A stretch of 64,000 nt of DNA from assembly GCF_026107415.2 (NCBI RefSeq), contig NZ_JAPCHX010000006.1:372001-436000 (forward strand). Direction: 5' to 3'. Both the position numbers and the translations under genes were made by a program. Origin of the DNA: Microbacterium sp. MPKO10. GTDB lineage: Bacteria; Actinomycetota; Actinomycetes; Actinomycetales; Microbacteriaceae. The notes under the pieces were generated by a model. The model ran no database searches and was not told the DNA's origin. It saw nothing but the letters and a program-made list of their open reading frames with translations. Positions 1 to 8,661 of the stretch are shown piece after piece (the stretch's first letter is position 1; each line of letters starts with the position of its first letter).

Positions 1-1
1 A

Positions 2-952
2 GAATCAGTGCTCGTCTTCTTCGTGTTGTCCGGCCTCGTCGTGGCACTTCCCACGTTGAAGAGCACGTTCTCGTGGGCGGCGTATTATCCCCATCGGGTG
101 TTGCGCCTCTATGCACCAGTGTTCGTCTCCCTCATTATCGCCTCCGCACTGATTCTGCTCATCCCCCGCGACCCGGCAACCGTTCCAGACGGCTCGTGGA
201 TGCGGGATGCCCAGGCGACATCCGTCAGCGTGCAAAGCTTCTTCAGCGAAGCATCCCTTTTTCGTGTCACCTACGACATCAACAATGTTCTCTGGTCGCT
301 GCGGTGGGAGGTGGTGTTCTCGCTTCTGCTCCCGGTATTCGTGTTTATCGCGTGGATGCTGCGTAAACAGGCGCTCTGGATCGGAGTGGCATGCGCGGCC
401 CTCAGCGTCGTCGGGCGCGTCACCGAGATCAACGCGCTGATTTACCTGCCGGTGTTCATGATGGGCACATTGATTGCTGTTCGCCTCGACGAGCTCGTGG
501 CCTGGGGGCAGCATCGAGGGCGCGGACTATGGATTGTCGTCGCCACGACTGCGGCGTTCCTCATGGGAGCGAGTTGGTTTGCCCGACCTGTCTTCGAGTC
601 GGGGAGCATCGGAAATCTTATCCTGTGGGGTCTGTCTGGCACCGGAGCCGGTCTTGTCATCGTCCTGGCTGTCGCCTGGCCCGGGTTCCGCAGCCTCCTT
701 GAAATCAGGCCCGTGCAATGGCTCGGCAAAGTCTCGTTCAGCCTGTATCTGGTGCATGCTCCCCTGCTGGGAACGCTTGGCTTCCTATTCGGTGACCGCT
801 ACTGGTGGCTGACTGGAATCGTCGGCATCCCCGTCAGCCTCGTCGTCGCCGCCCTGTTCTTTCGCTTCATCGAATCACCGAGCCAGAAGCTCAGCAAGGT
901 GGTCGGCCGTTGGAGCGGACGTACTCTCGCAAAAACGGCGACCGTGGGCTAA
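2..952 (+). CDS. Acyltransferase 3 family membrane protein, 5' end cut by the window edge
   Basis: The reading frame is open to the left edge, so the true start lies upstream. The first visible residues (LVFFVLSGLVV) match the FFVLSG motif that members of the acyltransferase 3 (Pfam PF01757) family carry some 50-60 residues from their N-terminus, so roughly one membrane segment is missing. The rest is a run of hydrophobic helices with short loops, as expected for an integral membrane O-acyltransferase that modifies surface glycans or lipids. It converges with the glycosyltransferase gene on the other strand and their 3' ends overlap by 4 bp. The substrate cannot be told from sequence. Confidence 0.87.
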   Translation, partial: ESVLVFFVLSGLVVALPTLKSTFSWAAYYPHRVLRLYAPVFVSLIIASALILLIPRDPATVPDGSWMRDAQATSVSVQSFFSEASLFRVTYDINNVLWSLRWEVVFSLLLPVFVFIAWMLRKQALWIGVACAALSVVGRVTEINALIYLPVFMMGTLIAVRLDELVAWGQHRGRGLWIVVATTAAFLMGASWFARPVFESGSIGNLILWGLSGTGAGLVIVLAVAWPGFRSLLEIRPVQWLGKVSFSLYLVHAPLLGTLGFLFGDRYWWLTGIVGIPVSLVVAALFFRFIESPSQKLSKVVGRWSGRTLAKTATVG

Positions 953-2439
953 CGGTCGAGGCCGGTCACACGCTGCACCCGGCGCTTCGTGCGCCCGATG
1001 CTCTTGCGCATTCTGACAAATGCTGACACGTCGCCGGCATGGCGTGTTCGTTTGCGTTCTAAGGCGATCTCCATGGCACGTGCCCACCGGCGGCACACGA
1101 CTGTGTCCGCATAGCGCTGCGAATGAAGAGTTGCTCTCCGCCGCATTCTGGCCACCTGCTCGGCTGGCAGAGACTGTTCGGCGAGAATGCCGCGAACGAG
1201 GGACTCGATATCTCCGTCGTCGGCGAGAAAGCCGTTGCGTCCATGAGCGATCATGTCGGCTGGTCCGTATTGGATGTCGTATGAGATTGGGATGCAGCCG
1301 TAGGCCATCGCCTCGACAAGCACGAGAGGTTGGCCCTCGGCCGTTGAAGACAACAGGCTGAAGTCCGCGTCGGCGAAGCGCGCCGCCGCGTGCGCGTCGA
1401 AGGGCAGCAGGCTGACAGCATCCGCCACGCCAAGTTCAGCGATGAGTGTCTGCAGCCTCTCGCGTTCAGGGCCGTCGCCATGGACATCGAGCGTGACGTC
1501 GAATCCACGTTCACGGACACGGGCGATTGCCCGGATCGCATGGTCGACGCGCTTGCGTTTCGTCAGCGAGGCAAGCATGATGCCGCGGCCGCGCTTATGG
1601 GCCGCGGAGGGCACTGTGGGCGTCGCCTCACGCCCGTTCGGGATGGCGAAGATCGCGTGTGCGCTGACGCCATCATCACGCAGATCTTGGCGCTGCCTCT
1701 CTGTGAGGGCCACGAGCGCGTCGTAGCCGTCAGCATGCTCGATCGAGTCTTTGCGCGACGCTCTCAGCTTCGCGGAGCCGCCCGCGCGCCGATGTGAGCC
1801 GTGCAACAGGTGCATGGTGACGACATTGTCCCGTCGATACGTGTGCACAAATCGTGCGGCGGTCTTTGAATCAACAATGAGGAAGCTGCGCTTGCCTTCC
1901 GTGAGCGCGTCGAGCCAGTAGCGATAAACCGCCCACACGCTCTTCCACGAGCGAACCGGTTTGCCACTGGTGTCGTAAAAGACAACCGATCGCCTGCCAT
2001 CGTGCGCTCGATCCGTCATCAGAAGAGAGCCATCGTCACGAAAGCGGTCGGCGGAGGCGTCGTCGGTTCCGCCGTTTCGCATACGGCACACGACGACGCC
2101 GTCGCGCATGCGGACGTCATCGCCGTCCTGGGGCGCGAGGGGCTCGGCGCGGGCGTGCGTTCCTGCCTTGGGCCGGACACCATGTTCACGCATCCAATCC
2201 CAGATATTGAGCAGGCGCATCCGATCTGTGAGCTGGCCCTCGGCACGGAGCCGCCATTCCAGCTCCGTGTAGTCGGGGCGATCATCAAGTGTGAGCACCG
2301 ACAGCGAGGTGTCTCCCTCGCGAACGAATGCGCGCGACCGATGGAGCATGGCTGCCGTCATGCCCCCGAAATGTTCTGGTATCCCCCATGTCAGAGCGAA
2401 CTGCCGCCCCCGCGGGAATCGCACTTGTGCAATTGACAC
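949..2439 (-). CDS. Glycosyltransferase family 4 protein, TagE-like
   Basis: 496 residues with a GT-B architecture. The C-terminal half has the nucleotide-sugar domain: SLTKRKRVDHAIRA, a VHGDGPERERLQ stretch, then an E-x7-E motif (EGQPLVLVE) followed by AMAYGCIPISYDI and YGPADMI. The Y/FGP-type ending and the long N-terminal half resemble poly(glycerol-phosphate) alpha-glucosyltransferases that decorate wall teichoic acid, so a cell-wall polymer is the likely acceptor (inference). The start is GTG at 2439, chosen because a -10 hexamer TAGCCT lies 6 nt upstream (leaderless pattern). No signal peptide is visible, so the enzyme probably acts on the cytoplasmic face. Confidence 0.85.
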   Translation of the reverse strand: MSIAQVRFPRGRQFALTWGIPEHFGGMTAAMLHRSRAFVREGDTSLSVLTLDDRPDYTELEWRLRAEGQLTDRMRLLNIWDWMREHGVRPKAGTHARAEPLAPQDGDDVRMRDGVVVCRMRNGGTDDASADRFRDDGSLLMTDRAHDGRRSVVFYDTSGKPVRSWKSVWAVYRYWLDALTEGKRSFLIVDSKTAARFVHTYRRDNVVTMHLLHGSHRRAGGSAKLRASRKDSIEHADGYDALVALTERQRQDLRDDGVSAHAIFAIPNGREATPTVPSAAHKRGRGIMLASLTKRKRVDHAIRAIARVRERGFDVTLDVHGDGPERERLQTLIAELGVADAVSLLPFDAHAAARFADADFSLLSSTAEGQPLVLVEAMAYGCIPISYDIQYGPADMIAHGRNGFLADDGDIESLVRGILAEQSLPAEQVARMRRRATLHSQRYADTVVCRRWARAMEIALERKRTRHAGDVSAFVRMRKSIGRTKRRVQRVTGLDR

Positions 2440-2445
2440 GCTGCG

Positions 2446-2451
2446 AGGCTA
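2446..2451 (-). promoter_or_regulatory. -10 box of glycosyltransferase gene (leaderless)
   Basis: TAGCCT ends 6 nt before the GTG start at 2439, matching the spacing seen at other leaderless starts in this window. Confidence 0.5.
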
Positions 2452-2529
2452 TTCCCGTGATCTATGCGGAACCTGTGACGTTCCAGATGATTCGGTGACC
2501 TCCAGCGATCAGAGACATGTGCACAAGGG

Positions 2530-2603
2530 TGGGGCGTGCGGGGCTTGAACCCGCGACCGACGGATTATGAGTCCGTTGCTCTAACCGGCTGAGCTAACGC
2601 CCC
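2530..2603 (-). tRNA. tRNA with CAT anticodon (tRNA-Ile2 or elongator tRNA-Met)
   Basis: A full cloverleaf can be drawn: 7-bp acceptor GGGGCGT/ACGCCCC, D arm GCTC..GAGC, anticodon stem ACGGA/TCCGT around loop CTCATAA, and T arm GCGGG TTCAAGC CCCGC, with discriminator A and no encoded CCA. Anticodon CAT is shared by elongator Met and by Ile2, whose C34 is converted to lysidine by TilS. The TTAGCTCAG..GGTTAGAGCA and GGTCGC segments look closer to bacterial Ile2, but this is not decisive. The 5' end overlaps the 3' end of the adjacent glycosyltransferase gene. Confidence 0.93.
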
Positions 2604-3844
2604 CGACGCGTGCCATCGGACATATCCGTGACATCGGTGACTGGGTCAGTCACCGCTTCACCACGATACAGGCTTTCGAAGGTTGATAACGTGTTCTGGA
2701 TGTCGTGTGGCCTGATCATGCGCAGCGATGCGCGCTTCATCTTTTCATACTGATCACGATCCGCCGTGAGCACGTCACTGAGCCGCTGGGAAAGCTCATC
2801 GACATCGCCCGGCGTGAACAGATAGCCGTTCTCCCCGTCGTGTACAAGGTGCGGAAGAGCCATGGCATTCGCCGCGACGACAGGAAGCGCCGTGGCCATC
2901 GCCTCCATCGTGACGATGCTCTGCAGCTCGGCGATGGAGGGCATCGCCAGGACGGTTGCGCGCTGGTACGCCGCCTTGAGCTGCTCGTCAGTGACATATC
3001 CGGTGAAAGTCACGCGATCTGCAACGCCCATCTGCTCGGCAAGAGCCTCGAGATTGCGCCTCTGATCGCCGCCTCCGATGATCTCAAGGCGGGCGTCCAG
3101 ACTGTTTTCCATGCGTGCAAATGCCTTGATGAGCACATCGATCTGCTTCTCCCCGGTGATCCGGCCGACGAAAATAATCCGATTCTCGGATCTCGGCTCG
3201 AAATCAGGAGTATAGGCGGATGCGTCAATTCCGCAGGAGATTGCATGCACATCCGCACGTCCCGTCGCCTGTTCGAGGAAATCGGCGGCCCGTCGAGTAG
3301 GTGTCGTCACTGCCGACGCCAGGCCCAGAATGCGACGCGCGTCGTTCCACATGATCTTCACCGCACGCTTCTGAATGAAACGCGGAAGCATCGTGAATTC
3401 GAGGAGATTCTCGGGCATGAGATGGTTCGTTGCGACGACGCGGATCCCGCGTTTTGCCGCTTCGATCGTCATGCCTCGCCCGATCACCAGGAACGATTGG
3501 GAGTGCACCACATCGGGCCCCACAGCATCCAAGATGCGGGCGGCGTTCTTGCGCGAACGCCACGGCAGCGCGAATCGCAGCCAGTCGTGCGGGAACCAGC
3601 GCCAGCTGTACAGCCGATGCGCCGTCATCCGTTGGCCCTCGTGCGTCTCCGTCCAGGTGCCGTGCCGGCGCGAGGCAGCGGGTGCGACAACATGCACGTC
3701 GTGCCCCCGTTCGACAAGCCCGGCTGACAAACGTTCAGCGAAGCGTGCCGCCCCATTGACATCGGGAGCGAAGGTATCGGCTGCAATCAGCACCTTGAGT
3801 GGGGGACGGTGCGCAGAATTCTCGCGGATATCAGACTCAGACAA
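2594..3844 (-). CDS. GT4 family glycosyltransferase, PimB/mannosyltransferase-like
   Basis: About 416 residues with two Rossmann domains. The N-terminal domain has KVLIAADTFAPDVNGAARF, a glycine-rich acceptor loop typical of PimB'/MgtA-type mannosyltransferases. The C-terminal domain has FVGRITGEKQIDVLI, a GGGDQR stretch and ELQSIVTMEAMATALPVVA, the family E-x7-E variant. A role in membrane glycolipid or lipoglycan mannosylation is likely but inferred. The start is uncertain: TTG at 3844 has a GGAGG 13 nt upstream, and a GTG at KVLIAAD is an alternative. The stop codon TAG lies inside the 5' end of the neighbouring tRNA, so mRNA and tRNA sequences overlap by 10 bp. Confidence 0.87.
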   Translation of the reverse strand: MSESDIRENSAHRPPLKVLIAADTFAPDVNGAARFAERLSAGLVERGHDVHVVAPAASRRHGTWTETHEGQRMTAHRLYSWRWFPHDWLRFALPWRSRKNAARILDAVGPDVVHSQSFLVIGRGMTIEAAKRGIRVVATNHLMPENLLEFTMLPRFIQKRAVKIMWNDARRILGLASAVTTPTRRAADFLEQATGRADVHAISCGIDASAYTPDFEPRSENRIIFVGRITGEKQIDVLIKAFARMENSLDARLEIIGGGDQRRNLEALAEQMGVADRVTFTGYVTDEQLKAAYQRATVLAMPSIAELQSIVTMEAMATALPVVAANAMALPHLVHDGENGYLFTPGDVDELSQRLSDVLTADRDQYEKMKRASLRMIRPHDIQNTLSTFESLYRGEAVTDPVTDVTDMSDGTRRGR

Positions 3845-3940
3845 AGTGGGGGTCGTTCCTCCGTCTCGGCCGGTGCTCGTTGCACGCGGTCACATGCGCG
3901 AATCCTTGGTGAGATGTTCGCACGAACGTGGTCATTCTAA

Positions 3941-3963
3941 TCAAACACCGCACCGTGGCGGTG
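3941..3963 (-). terminator. Terminator downstream of the DMT transporter gene
   Basis: On the minus strand CACCGC and GCGGTG pair around a 6-nt loop and are followed by TTTGATT. It lies in the 145-nt gap after the transporter stop at 3990 and before the glycosyltransferase start. Confidence 0.55.
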
Positions 3964-3989
3964 ACATGCCGTGCGGGTAATCAGCAAGC

Positions 3990-4916
3990 TCACGGTTTCA
4001 CCTGTGGATGGTGTCTGGCGAGTTGCACGACGCCCCAGATCGCAACAAATCCGGCGACGATGAAAGAGATGATCGCCCACAGCGGCGCGCCGGACGCCTC
4101 ACGGAGGACCACAATGCCGACGGCGACAGCCACGAGCGGATCAATGACAGTGAGACCCGCGATGACGAGATCAGGAGGCCCCGACGCATATGCGTTCTGC
4201 ACGAAATATGCTCCGAGCGCCGTTGCGGTGATCAGCCCGGCAATGCAGACAACGGTGAGCCAGTCGAAGTTGCCGTTAGACACACGACTGAGGATGACCT
4301 TCGCAAGTGTGGCAACGAAGCCGTAGATGGCGCCAGCCGCGATGATGTAGAAGATCGCCTTCGCCCGCGACCGTGTTACGGCGAAGATGATGGCGAACAA
4401 TACGAGGACGCCGCCCATAGCGCACAGAACGATGATGAGCGCCGGAGTAGTGACGGGGCGGTCTACGCCAACAATCGCCGCCGTTGTAACAAACAGCGCG
4501 ACACCCGTCACGCACGCGATGATCGCGATGATCGAGCGACGATTCAGCGTGATGTCCGCAATCCGGGCATTCAAAATCGACGTGATCACAAGTGCGATGG
4601 CCCCGAGAGGCTGTACGAGAATGAGCGGTGAGAACGCCAGCGCTGACAATTGGAAAACAATCGCGAGAGCCAGCATCACCGTGCCGATCACCCAGGAAGG
4701 CCGCAGCAGTAGTGCCTTCAACTGCGTGAGGCTCAGTCCGCTCGAACCTCCCCCTCCGCTTCGTTGTTCGACTTTGACGACACCACGATGCTGAAACTGA
4801 GCCCCGAGCGACATCAGCACGGCCCCGACCAGCGCAAACGGAATGCCGATAAGGCGAGTTGGATCCTGTGTGAACTGGTCCGTGAGATCAGACAGGTCGT
4901 CGAGCGGAAACATCAC
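3990..4916 (-). CDS. DMT-superfamily (EamA/NIPA-like) membrane transporter
   Basis: 308 residues with about nine to ten hydrophobic segments, starting with IGIPFALVGAVLMSLGAQFQ and containing the SPLILVQPLGAIALV and SGPPDLVIAGLTVIDPLVAV blocks. These resemble the two EamA-type repeats of DMT transporters and the NIPA-like proteins of actinobacteria. The substrate is unknown; NIPA proteins are linked to magnesium, which is only a family hint. The GTG at 4916 is preferred because TAGTCT lies 6 nt before it. It is divergent from def, with only 43 nt between the two starts. Confidence 0.85.
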   Translation of the reverse strand: MMFPLDDLSDLTDQFTQDPTRLIGIPFALVGAVLMSLGAQFQHRGVVKVEQRSGGGGSSGLSLTQLKALLLRPSWVIGTVMLALAIVFQLSALAFSPLILVQPLGAIALVITSILNARIADITLNRRSIIAIIACVTGVALFVTTAAIVGVDRPVTTPALIIVLCAMGGVLVLFAIIFAVTRSRAKAIFYIIAAGAIYGFVATLAKVILSRVSNGNFDWLTVVCIAGLITATALGAYFVQNAYASGPPDLVIAGLTVIDPLVAVAVGIVVLREASGAPLWAIISFIVAGFVAIWGVVQLARHHPQVKP

Positions 4917-4922
4917 CTCCTG

Positions 4923-4928
4923 AGACTA
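4923..4928 (-). promoter_or_regulatory. -10 box of the DMT transporter gene (leaderless)
   Basis: TAGTCT is followed by 6 nt and then the GTG at 4916. The purine run before the ATG three bases further on is too close to act as a ribosome-binding site. Confidence 0.5.
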
Positions 4929-4946
4929 CAGCGCTGCTGCGAAAGA

Positions 4947-4952
4947 TAAGCT
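4947..4952 (+). promoter_or_regulatory. -10 box of def (leaderless)
   Basis: TAAGCT lies 7 nt before the ATG at 4960, with no Shine-Dalgarno sequence in between. It is back to back with the transporter promoter in a 43-nt divergent region. Confidence 0.5.
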
Positions 4953-4959
4953 GATTGGC

Positions 4960-5526
4960 ATGACCGTTCGTCCGATCCGCATTCACGGCGACCCCGTTCT
5001 GCACGAACCGGCCCGCATCGTCACGGACTTTAATGCCGATCTGCGCACCCTCGTCACTGACATGTTCGACACGATGGACGCAGCGCCAGGCGTTGGTCTT
5101 GCCGCACCGCAGGTGGGGGTGGGGCTACGGCTCTTCGTTTACAGCTACGGAGATCAGAACGACACTCCGTGGCGGGGCGTCGTGGTGAATCCCACACTCC
5201 TCATGATTCCCGCCCCCGCTGGGGTTCCCGATGACGACGACGAATCGGAAGGGTGCCTGTCGTTCCCCGGGGAGCGGTTCCCCCTTCGTCGCTCAGAGCA
5301 CGTCATCGTTACCGGCGTCGACGCGGAGGAACGCCCTGTCAGGATCGAGGCAGACGGATGGCGCGCACGAATCCTGCAGCATGAGTACGACCATCTTGAC
5401 GGAACGATTTACATCGACCGCCTCGACTCGGCGTTCGACCGTGTCCTGATGCGCATTATCCGCAAGCGCGGCTGGGGCGTTTCCGGTAACGCCTGGAACC
5501 CGATGGATGAACGTCTGGAAGGATGA
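4960..5526 (+). CDS. def: Peptide deformylase
   Basis: 188 residues. It removes the formyl group from the N-terminal formylmethionine of nascent proteins in the cytoplasm. All three family motifs are present: GVGLAAPQ at residues 44-51, EGCLSFP at 97-103 and QHEYDH at 140-145. Cys99, His141 and His145 are the expected metal ligands and the Glu between the two His is catalytic. An acidic insert (PDDDDES) precedes motif 2. The start ATG has a -10 box 7 nt upstream and no ribosome-binding site. tRNA-Asn follows after about 90 nt with its own promoter. Confidence 0.97.
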   Translation: MTVRPIRIHGDPVLHEPARIVTDFNADLRTLVTDMFDTMDAAPGVGLAAPQVGVGLRLFVYSYGDQNDTPWRGVVVNPTLLMIPAPAGVPDDDDESEGCLSFPGERFPLRRSEHVIVTGVDAEERPVRIEADGWRARILQHEYDHLDGTIYIDRLDSAFDRVLMRIIRKRGWGVSGNAWNPMDERLEG

Positions 5527-5568
5527 TGCCGTGGGAGTGCGTCAAAACGCCCGGGACAGTGTCCGGAT

Positions 5569-5596
5569 TTGGCGCATCGCAAACGTTTGGTAAAGT
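5569..5596 (+). promoter_or_regulatory. Promoter of tRNA-Asn
   Basis: TTGGCG at 5569-5574 and TAAAGT at 5591-5596 are separated by 16 nt and lie about 20 nt before the tRNA. Confidence 0.5.
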
Positions 5597-5617
5597 AGCT
5601 GTGCTGTTCGACAGTGA

Positions 5618-5690
5618 TCCTCGATAGCTCAATTGGCAGAGCAATCGGCTGTTAACCGATAGGTTGTTGGTTCGAGTCCAACTCGAGGAG
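5618..5690 (+). tRNA. tRNA-Asn (GTT)
   Basis: Cloverleaf with acceptor TCCTCGA/TCGAGGA and discriminator G, D arm GCTC..GAGC, anticodon stem ATCGG/CCGAT around loop CTGTTAA (anticodon GTT), and T arm GTTGG TTCGAGT CCAAC. CCA is not encoded. A strong terminator follows within 10 nt. Confidence 0.97.
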
Positions 5691-5697
5691 CTTCTCA

Positions 5698-5723
5698 CCC
5701 CCTCCGCGTGCGGAGGGGGTTTT
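5698..5723 (+). terminator. Rho-independent terminator of tRNA-Asn
   Basis: CCCCCTCCGC pairs with GCGGAGGGGG almost back to back and is followed by TTTT. The 173 nt from here to the next gene (5897) hold no recognisable feature. Confidence 0.85.
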
Positions 5724-5896
5724 GCGTGGGGCTTATAGGCCAGAACGTGTGTATGGGGTTGGGCGTTTCATCCTCGTCCTATGGTGTCGAAGCCACAACG
5801 GGTGACACGGTTCAGTCGCCGTCCGGCTACGACAACGGCGTGTCCTGGTGGGCGGGCCGATACTGGAGAGACGCGATAACCCGCTCGGGCGCTGGC

Positions 5897-6739
5897 TCAG
5901 GCCGTGCCCCCCTCTTCGTGAGAGCCCAGTGCGCTCAGGTAGGGATGCGTGCGATCCGCAAGCAGCGTGTCGATGTCATCGAGGCCGACGAGCCCACCTT
6001 TGTGCAGAGCGATCACTCGAGAGGTGACGTGACGCAGCAGAGCGAAGTCATGGCTGATCACGAGAGCTGCCAGACCCTTCTCGTCGCGCAGACTGCGGAG
6101 AAGATCGTGCAGTGCCTCCCGCGCGAGGACATCGATGCCCGTGGTCGGCTCATCGGCGATGAGGACCCGTGGCCCGAGCACCAGCGAGCGCGCGATGGCC
6201 ACGCGCTGACGCTGGCCGCTCGACAACTCAAATGGATACGCGTCCAGGGACGAGAACGGCATATGCACGGCGTCAAGAATCGTGGCGACGTGGCGCCCGA
6301 GGATCGCACGATCAAAGCGTTTGTCGCGCTCAAGGATCGGCTGCCCCAGAATCTCGGAGACCGTGTACTCGGCGGGCAGCTGCATGGCAGCGTCCTGTGG
6401 CAAATATGCGGTACGGAACTGCAGCTCGGCGAGACGCCGCTTCGACACGCGGCCGCGCAGCGCCGTTCCGAGCAGACGCGCCTCTCCCCCGGCAATTGTG
6501 GGTCCGAGACGCTTGCCTCTCGATACTTTGAAATCGGCGGACAGGACAGAGGCGAGCGTGGATTTTCCGGACCCTGCCTCGCCGATTACTCCCACGATCT
6601 CTCCCGCACCGACCGCGAAGGTGACGCCGTCGATGGCCGTGTGCTCAGCACTCGCTCCATGCGCGGGATAGCTCACGGTCAGATCGGAGGCTTCGAGCGC
6701 GGGCTCGGCGTCAGATGCAGAGGGCATACGTTCCATCAT
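5897..6739 (-). CDS. Orphan ABC transporter ATP-binding protein, peptide/nickel (DppD/OppF) type
   Basis: 280 residues forming one complete nucleotide-binding domain: Walker A GEAGSGKST, Q-loop in AYLPQDAAMQL, signature LSSGQRQRVAIARSL, Walker B VLIADEPTT, and H-loop in VISHDFALL. The TVSEILGQPILER segment and the C-terminal THPYLSAL resemble oligopeptide/nickel importer ATPases. No permease or binding-protein gene is next to it, so it must work with subunits encoded elsewhere or is a leftover. It sits 23 nt downstream of dnaG on the same strand. ATG 6739 is used; ATG 6727 is an alternative. Confidence 0.85.
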   Translation of the reverse strand: MMERMPSASDAEPALEASDLTVSYPAHGASAEHTAIDGVTFAVGAGEIVGVIGEAGSGKSTLASVLSADFKVSRGKRLGPTIAGGEARLLGTALRGRVSKRRLAELQFRTAYLPQDAAMQLPAEYTVSEILGQPILERDKRFDRAILGRHVATILDAVHMPFSSLDAYPFELSSGQRQRVAIARSLVLGPRVLIADEPTTGIDVLAREALHDLLRSLRDEKGLAALVISHDFALLRHVTSRVIALHKGGLVGLDDIDTLLADRTHPYLSALGSHEEGGTA

Positions 6740-6762
6740 GCCGTAGCCGACCCCACACGTGC

Positions 6763-8610
6763 TCAGCCCGCGCGGAGTCGGCGACGTTCGGTCTCGAGCT
6801 GCACCAGCTTCTGCTGGATCGTTCGCGAGCCTTCGGTATCGCTCGGATCGTGCCGTTGTAGGGATCCAAGGAGCTCCGCCTTGCGACGGAGCATGTCGCG
6901 CTCGATGAGTGACACCGTGACATCACGCGCATACACTTCGAGTTCGTCCTGACCGCGCTCAGGGAGCGGTGCAACGCCCAGCTGATGAAGCAAATCGCGA
7001 TAAGGCGCGGGGGTGTCATCGCTGATCGACTGAAACCACCCCGTCGACGCGAAGTCGTCCATGTGCGCGGCGATCGCATCGCGGACGACCGAAAGCGAAT
7101 GATTCGTGAAGCCGGTGTGCACGGCGGCCAACACAAGATCTTCACCGATGACTTCCGGATGCTGTACAACAGCCATGAGCGCATCGCGTTCAAGCCGAGT
7201 CGACGGATCACGCGGCAGATCGGCCAGCCCGACAGGTCGTTCAACCGGGGGCTCGACAGGAGGCTGAGCGCGCTCGTGGCCGTGAGGGACCTGTTTACCT
7301 GCCGATCGGACGGCGCGCTGAACCTCGCTGAGCTCGACACCGAGCTGCCGGGCAAGTACGCGAGTGTATCCGGGACGAAGGGAGGCATCGCGAATGTCGG
7401 AGACGATGGGCGCCGCCGCGCGGAGTGCGCCGACACGGCCCTCGACCGTGTCGAGGTTGTACTGGGCGAGCACCTGCTTGATCACGAACTCGAACATCGG
7501 TTCTTTGGTGTCGAGCAGACGCCTGACAGCCGCGTCTCCGCGTTTCAGACGCAGATCGCACGGGTCGAGCCCGGCAGGGCCCACGGCAACGTATGTCTGC
7601 GCGGCGAATCGCTTCTCTTCGGAGAACGCGCGCAACGCGGCCTTCTGCCCGGCAGCATCCGGATCGAAAGTGAAGATGACCTCTCCATTGTGCGAATCAT
7701 CGCTCATGATGCGGCGGATGATCTTGATGTGTTCCACGCCGAAAGCGGTTCCGCACGTGGCGACGGCCGTCGTGACTCCCGCGAGGTGGCACGCCATCAC
7801 ATCTGTGTAGCCCTCGACGACGACAACGCTGTTGCCACGGGAGATGTCGCGCTTCGCGAGATCCAGTCCGTACAGAACCTGCGCCTTATGATAAACCGGC
7901 GTCTCCGGCGTATTGAGATATTTGGGGCCTTTGTCATCATCGAAGAGCCTCCGGGCACCGAACCCGACGGTCTGCCCCGTCACATCGCGGATCGGCCAGA
8001 CGAGGCGTCCGCGGAAGCGATCGTAGACTCCCCTGTCGCCCTGCGATAGCAGCCCCGCGGTCACGAGCTCATCTCGAGTGAAGCCTGCAGCTGTGAGGTG
8101 CTTCTGCAGGCTGTCCCACGACTTCGGCGCGAATCCCACCCCGAACCGTGCGGCAGCGTTCGCGTCGAAGCCCCGCTCCCCCAGAAAAGCCCGCCCCGCT
8201 TCGGCACTCGGTGCCATCAGCTGCTGCTGGAAGAACTGCTCAGCGGCCTTGTTCGCCGCGAGAAGGCGCGACCGACGCCCATGATCGACGCTTGGACCCG
8301 CGCCATCCTCGTAGTGCAGTTCGATGCCGACGCGCGCGGCAAGGCGCTCAACGGCTTCGGCGAACGTGACGTGGTCCATCTTCTGCAGAAACGAGATGAC
8401 GTCGCCCGATTCGCCGCATCCGAAACAATGGTAGAAACCGACCTGCGATCGCACGTGGAAGCTCGGCGTCCGCTCATCGTGGAAAGGACATAACCCCTTC
8501 ATCGACCCGATTCCTGCGGACTTCAACGTGACGTAGTCGCCGATGATCTCCGCGAGATTCGTGCGTGATTTGACCTCTTCGATGTCACTTTGTCGAATGC
8601 GGCCAGCCAT
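6763..8610 (-). CDS. dnaG: DNA primase
   Basis: 615 residues. It makes RNA primers at the replication fork. The N-terminal CHC2 zinc-binding domain is clear (Cys41, His44, Cys62, Cys65 in CPFHDERTPSF and FHVRS..YHCFGCGESGD). The catalytic core has FRGRLVWPIRD, and the TOPRIM domain has VVVVEGYTDVMA and FDPDAAGQKAA, supplying the acidic metal-binding residues. The C-terminal region would bind DnaB helicase. The start ATG at 8610 has TAGGAT 6 nt upstream, so the message is probably leaderless. Confidence 0.97.
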   Translation of the reverse strand: MAGRIRQSDIEEVKSRTNLAEIIGDYVTLKSAGIGSMKGLCPFHDERTPSFHVRSQVGFYHCFGCGESGDVISFLQKMDHVTFAEAVERLAARVGIELHYEDGAGPSVDHGRRSRLLAANKAAEQFFQQQLMAPSAEAGRAFLGERGFDANAAARFGVGFAPKSWDSLQKHLTAAGFTRDELVTAGLLSQGDRGVYDRFRGRLVWPIRDVTGQTVGFGARRLFDDDKGPKYLNTPETPVYHKAQVLYGLDLAKRDISRGNSVVVVEGYTDVMACHLAGVTTAVATCGTAFGVEHIKIIRRIMSDDSHNGEVIFTFDPDAAGQKAALRAFSEEKRFAAQTYVAVGPAGLDPCDLRLKRGDAAVRRLLDTKEPMFEFVIKQVLAQYNLDTVEGRVGALRAAAPIVSDIRDASLRPGYTRVLARQLGVELSEVQRAVRSAGKQVPHGHERAQPPVEPPVERPVGLADLPRDPSTRLERDALMAVVQHPEVIGEDLVLAAVHTGFTNHSLSVVRDAIAAHMDDFASTGWFQSISDDTPAPYRDLLHQLGVAPLPERGQDELEVYARDVTVSLIERDMLRRKAELLGSLQRHDPSDTEGSRTIQQKLVQLETERRRLRAG

Positions 8611-8616
8611 GCCCCC

Positions 8617-8622
8617 ATCCTA
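8617..8622 (-). promoter_or_regulatory. -10 box of dnaG (leaderless)
   Basis: TAGGAT followed by 6 nt and the ATG at 8610. Confidence 0.5.
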
Positions 8623-8661
8623 GCGTCAGCCCTCGAGCGCAGGACCGAGTTGTGGACGGCG

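Noticed and set aside
3375-3980. Plus-strand frame opposite the second glycosyltransferase
   Set aside because: The minus-strand protein has both GT-B domains with conserved motifs; the opposite product is without recognisable features.
5708-6952. A 414-codon frame on the plus strand after tRNA-Asn
   Set aside because: It lies opposite the ABC ATPase gene, whose Walker and signature motifs are intact. The translated product shows no family resemblance.
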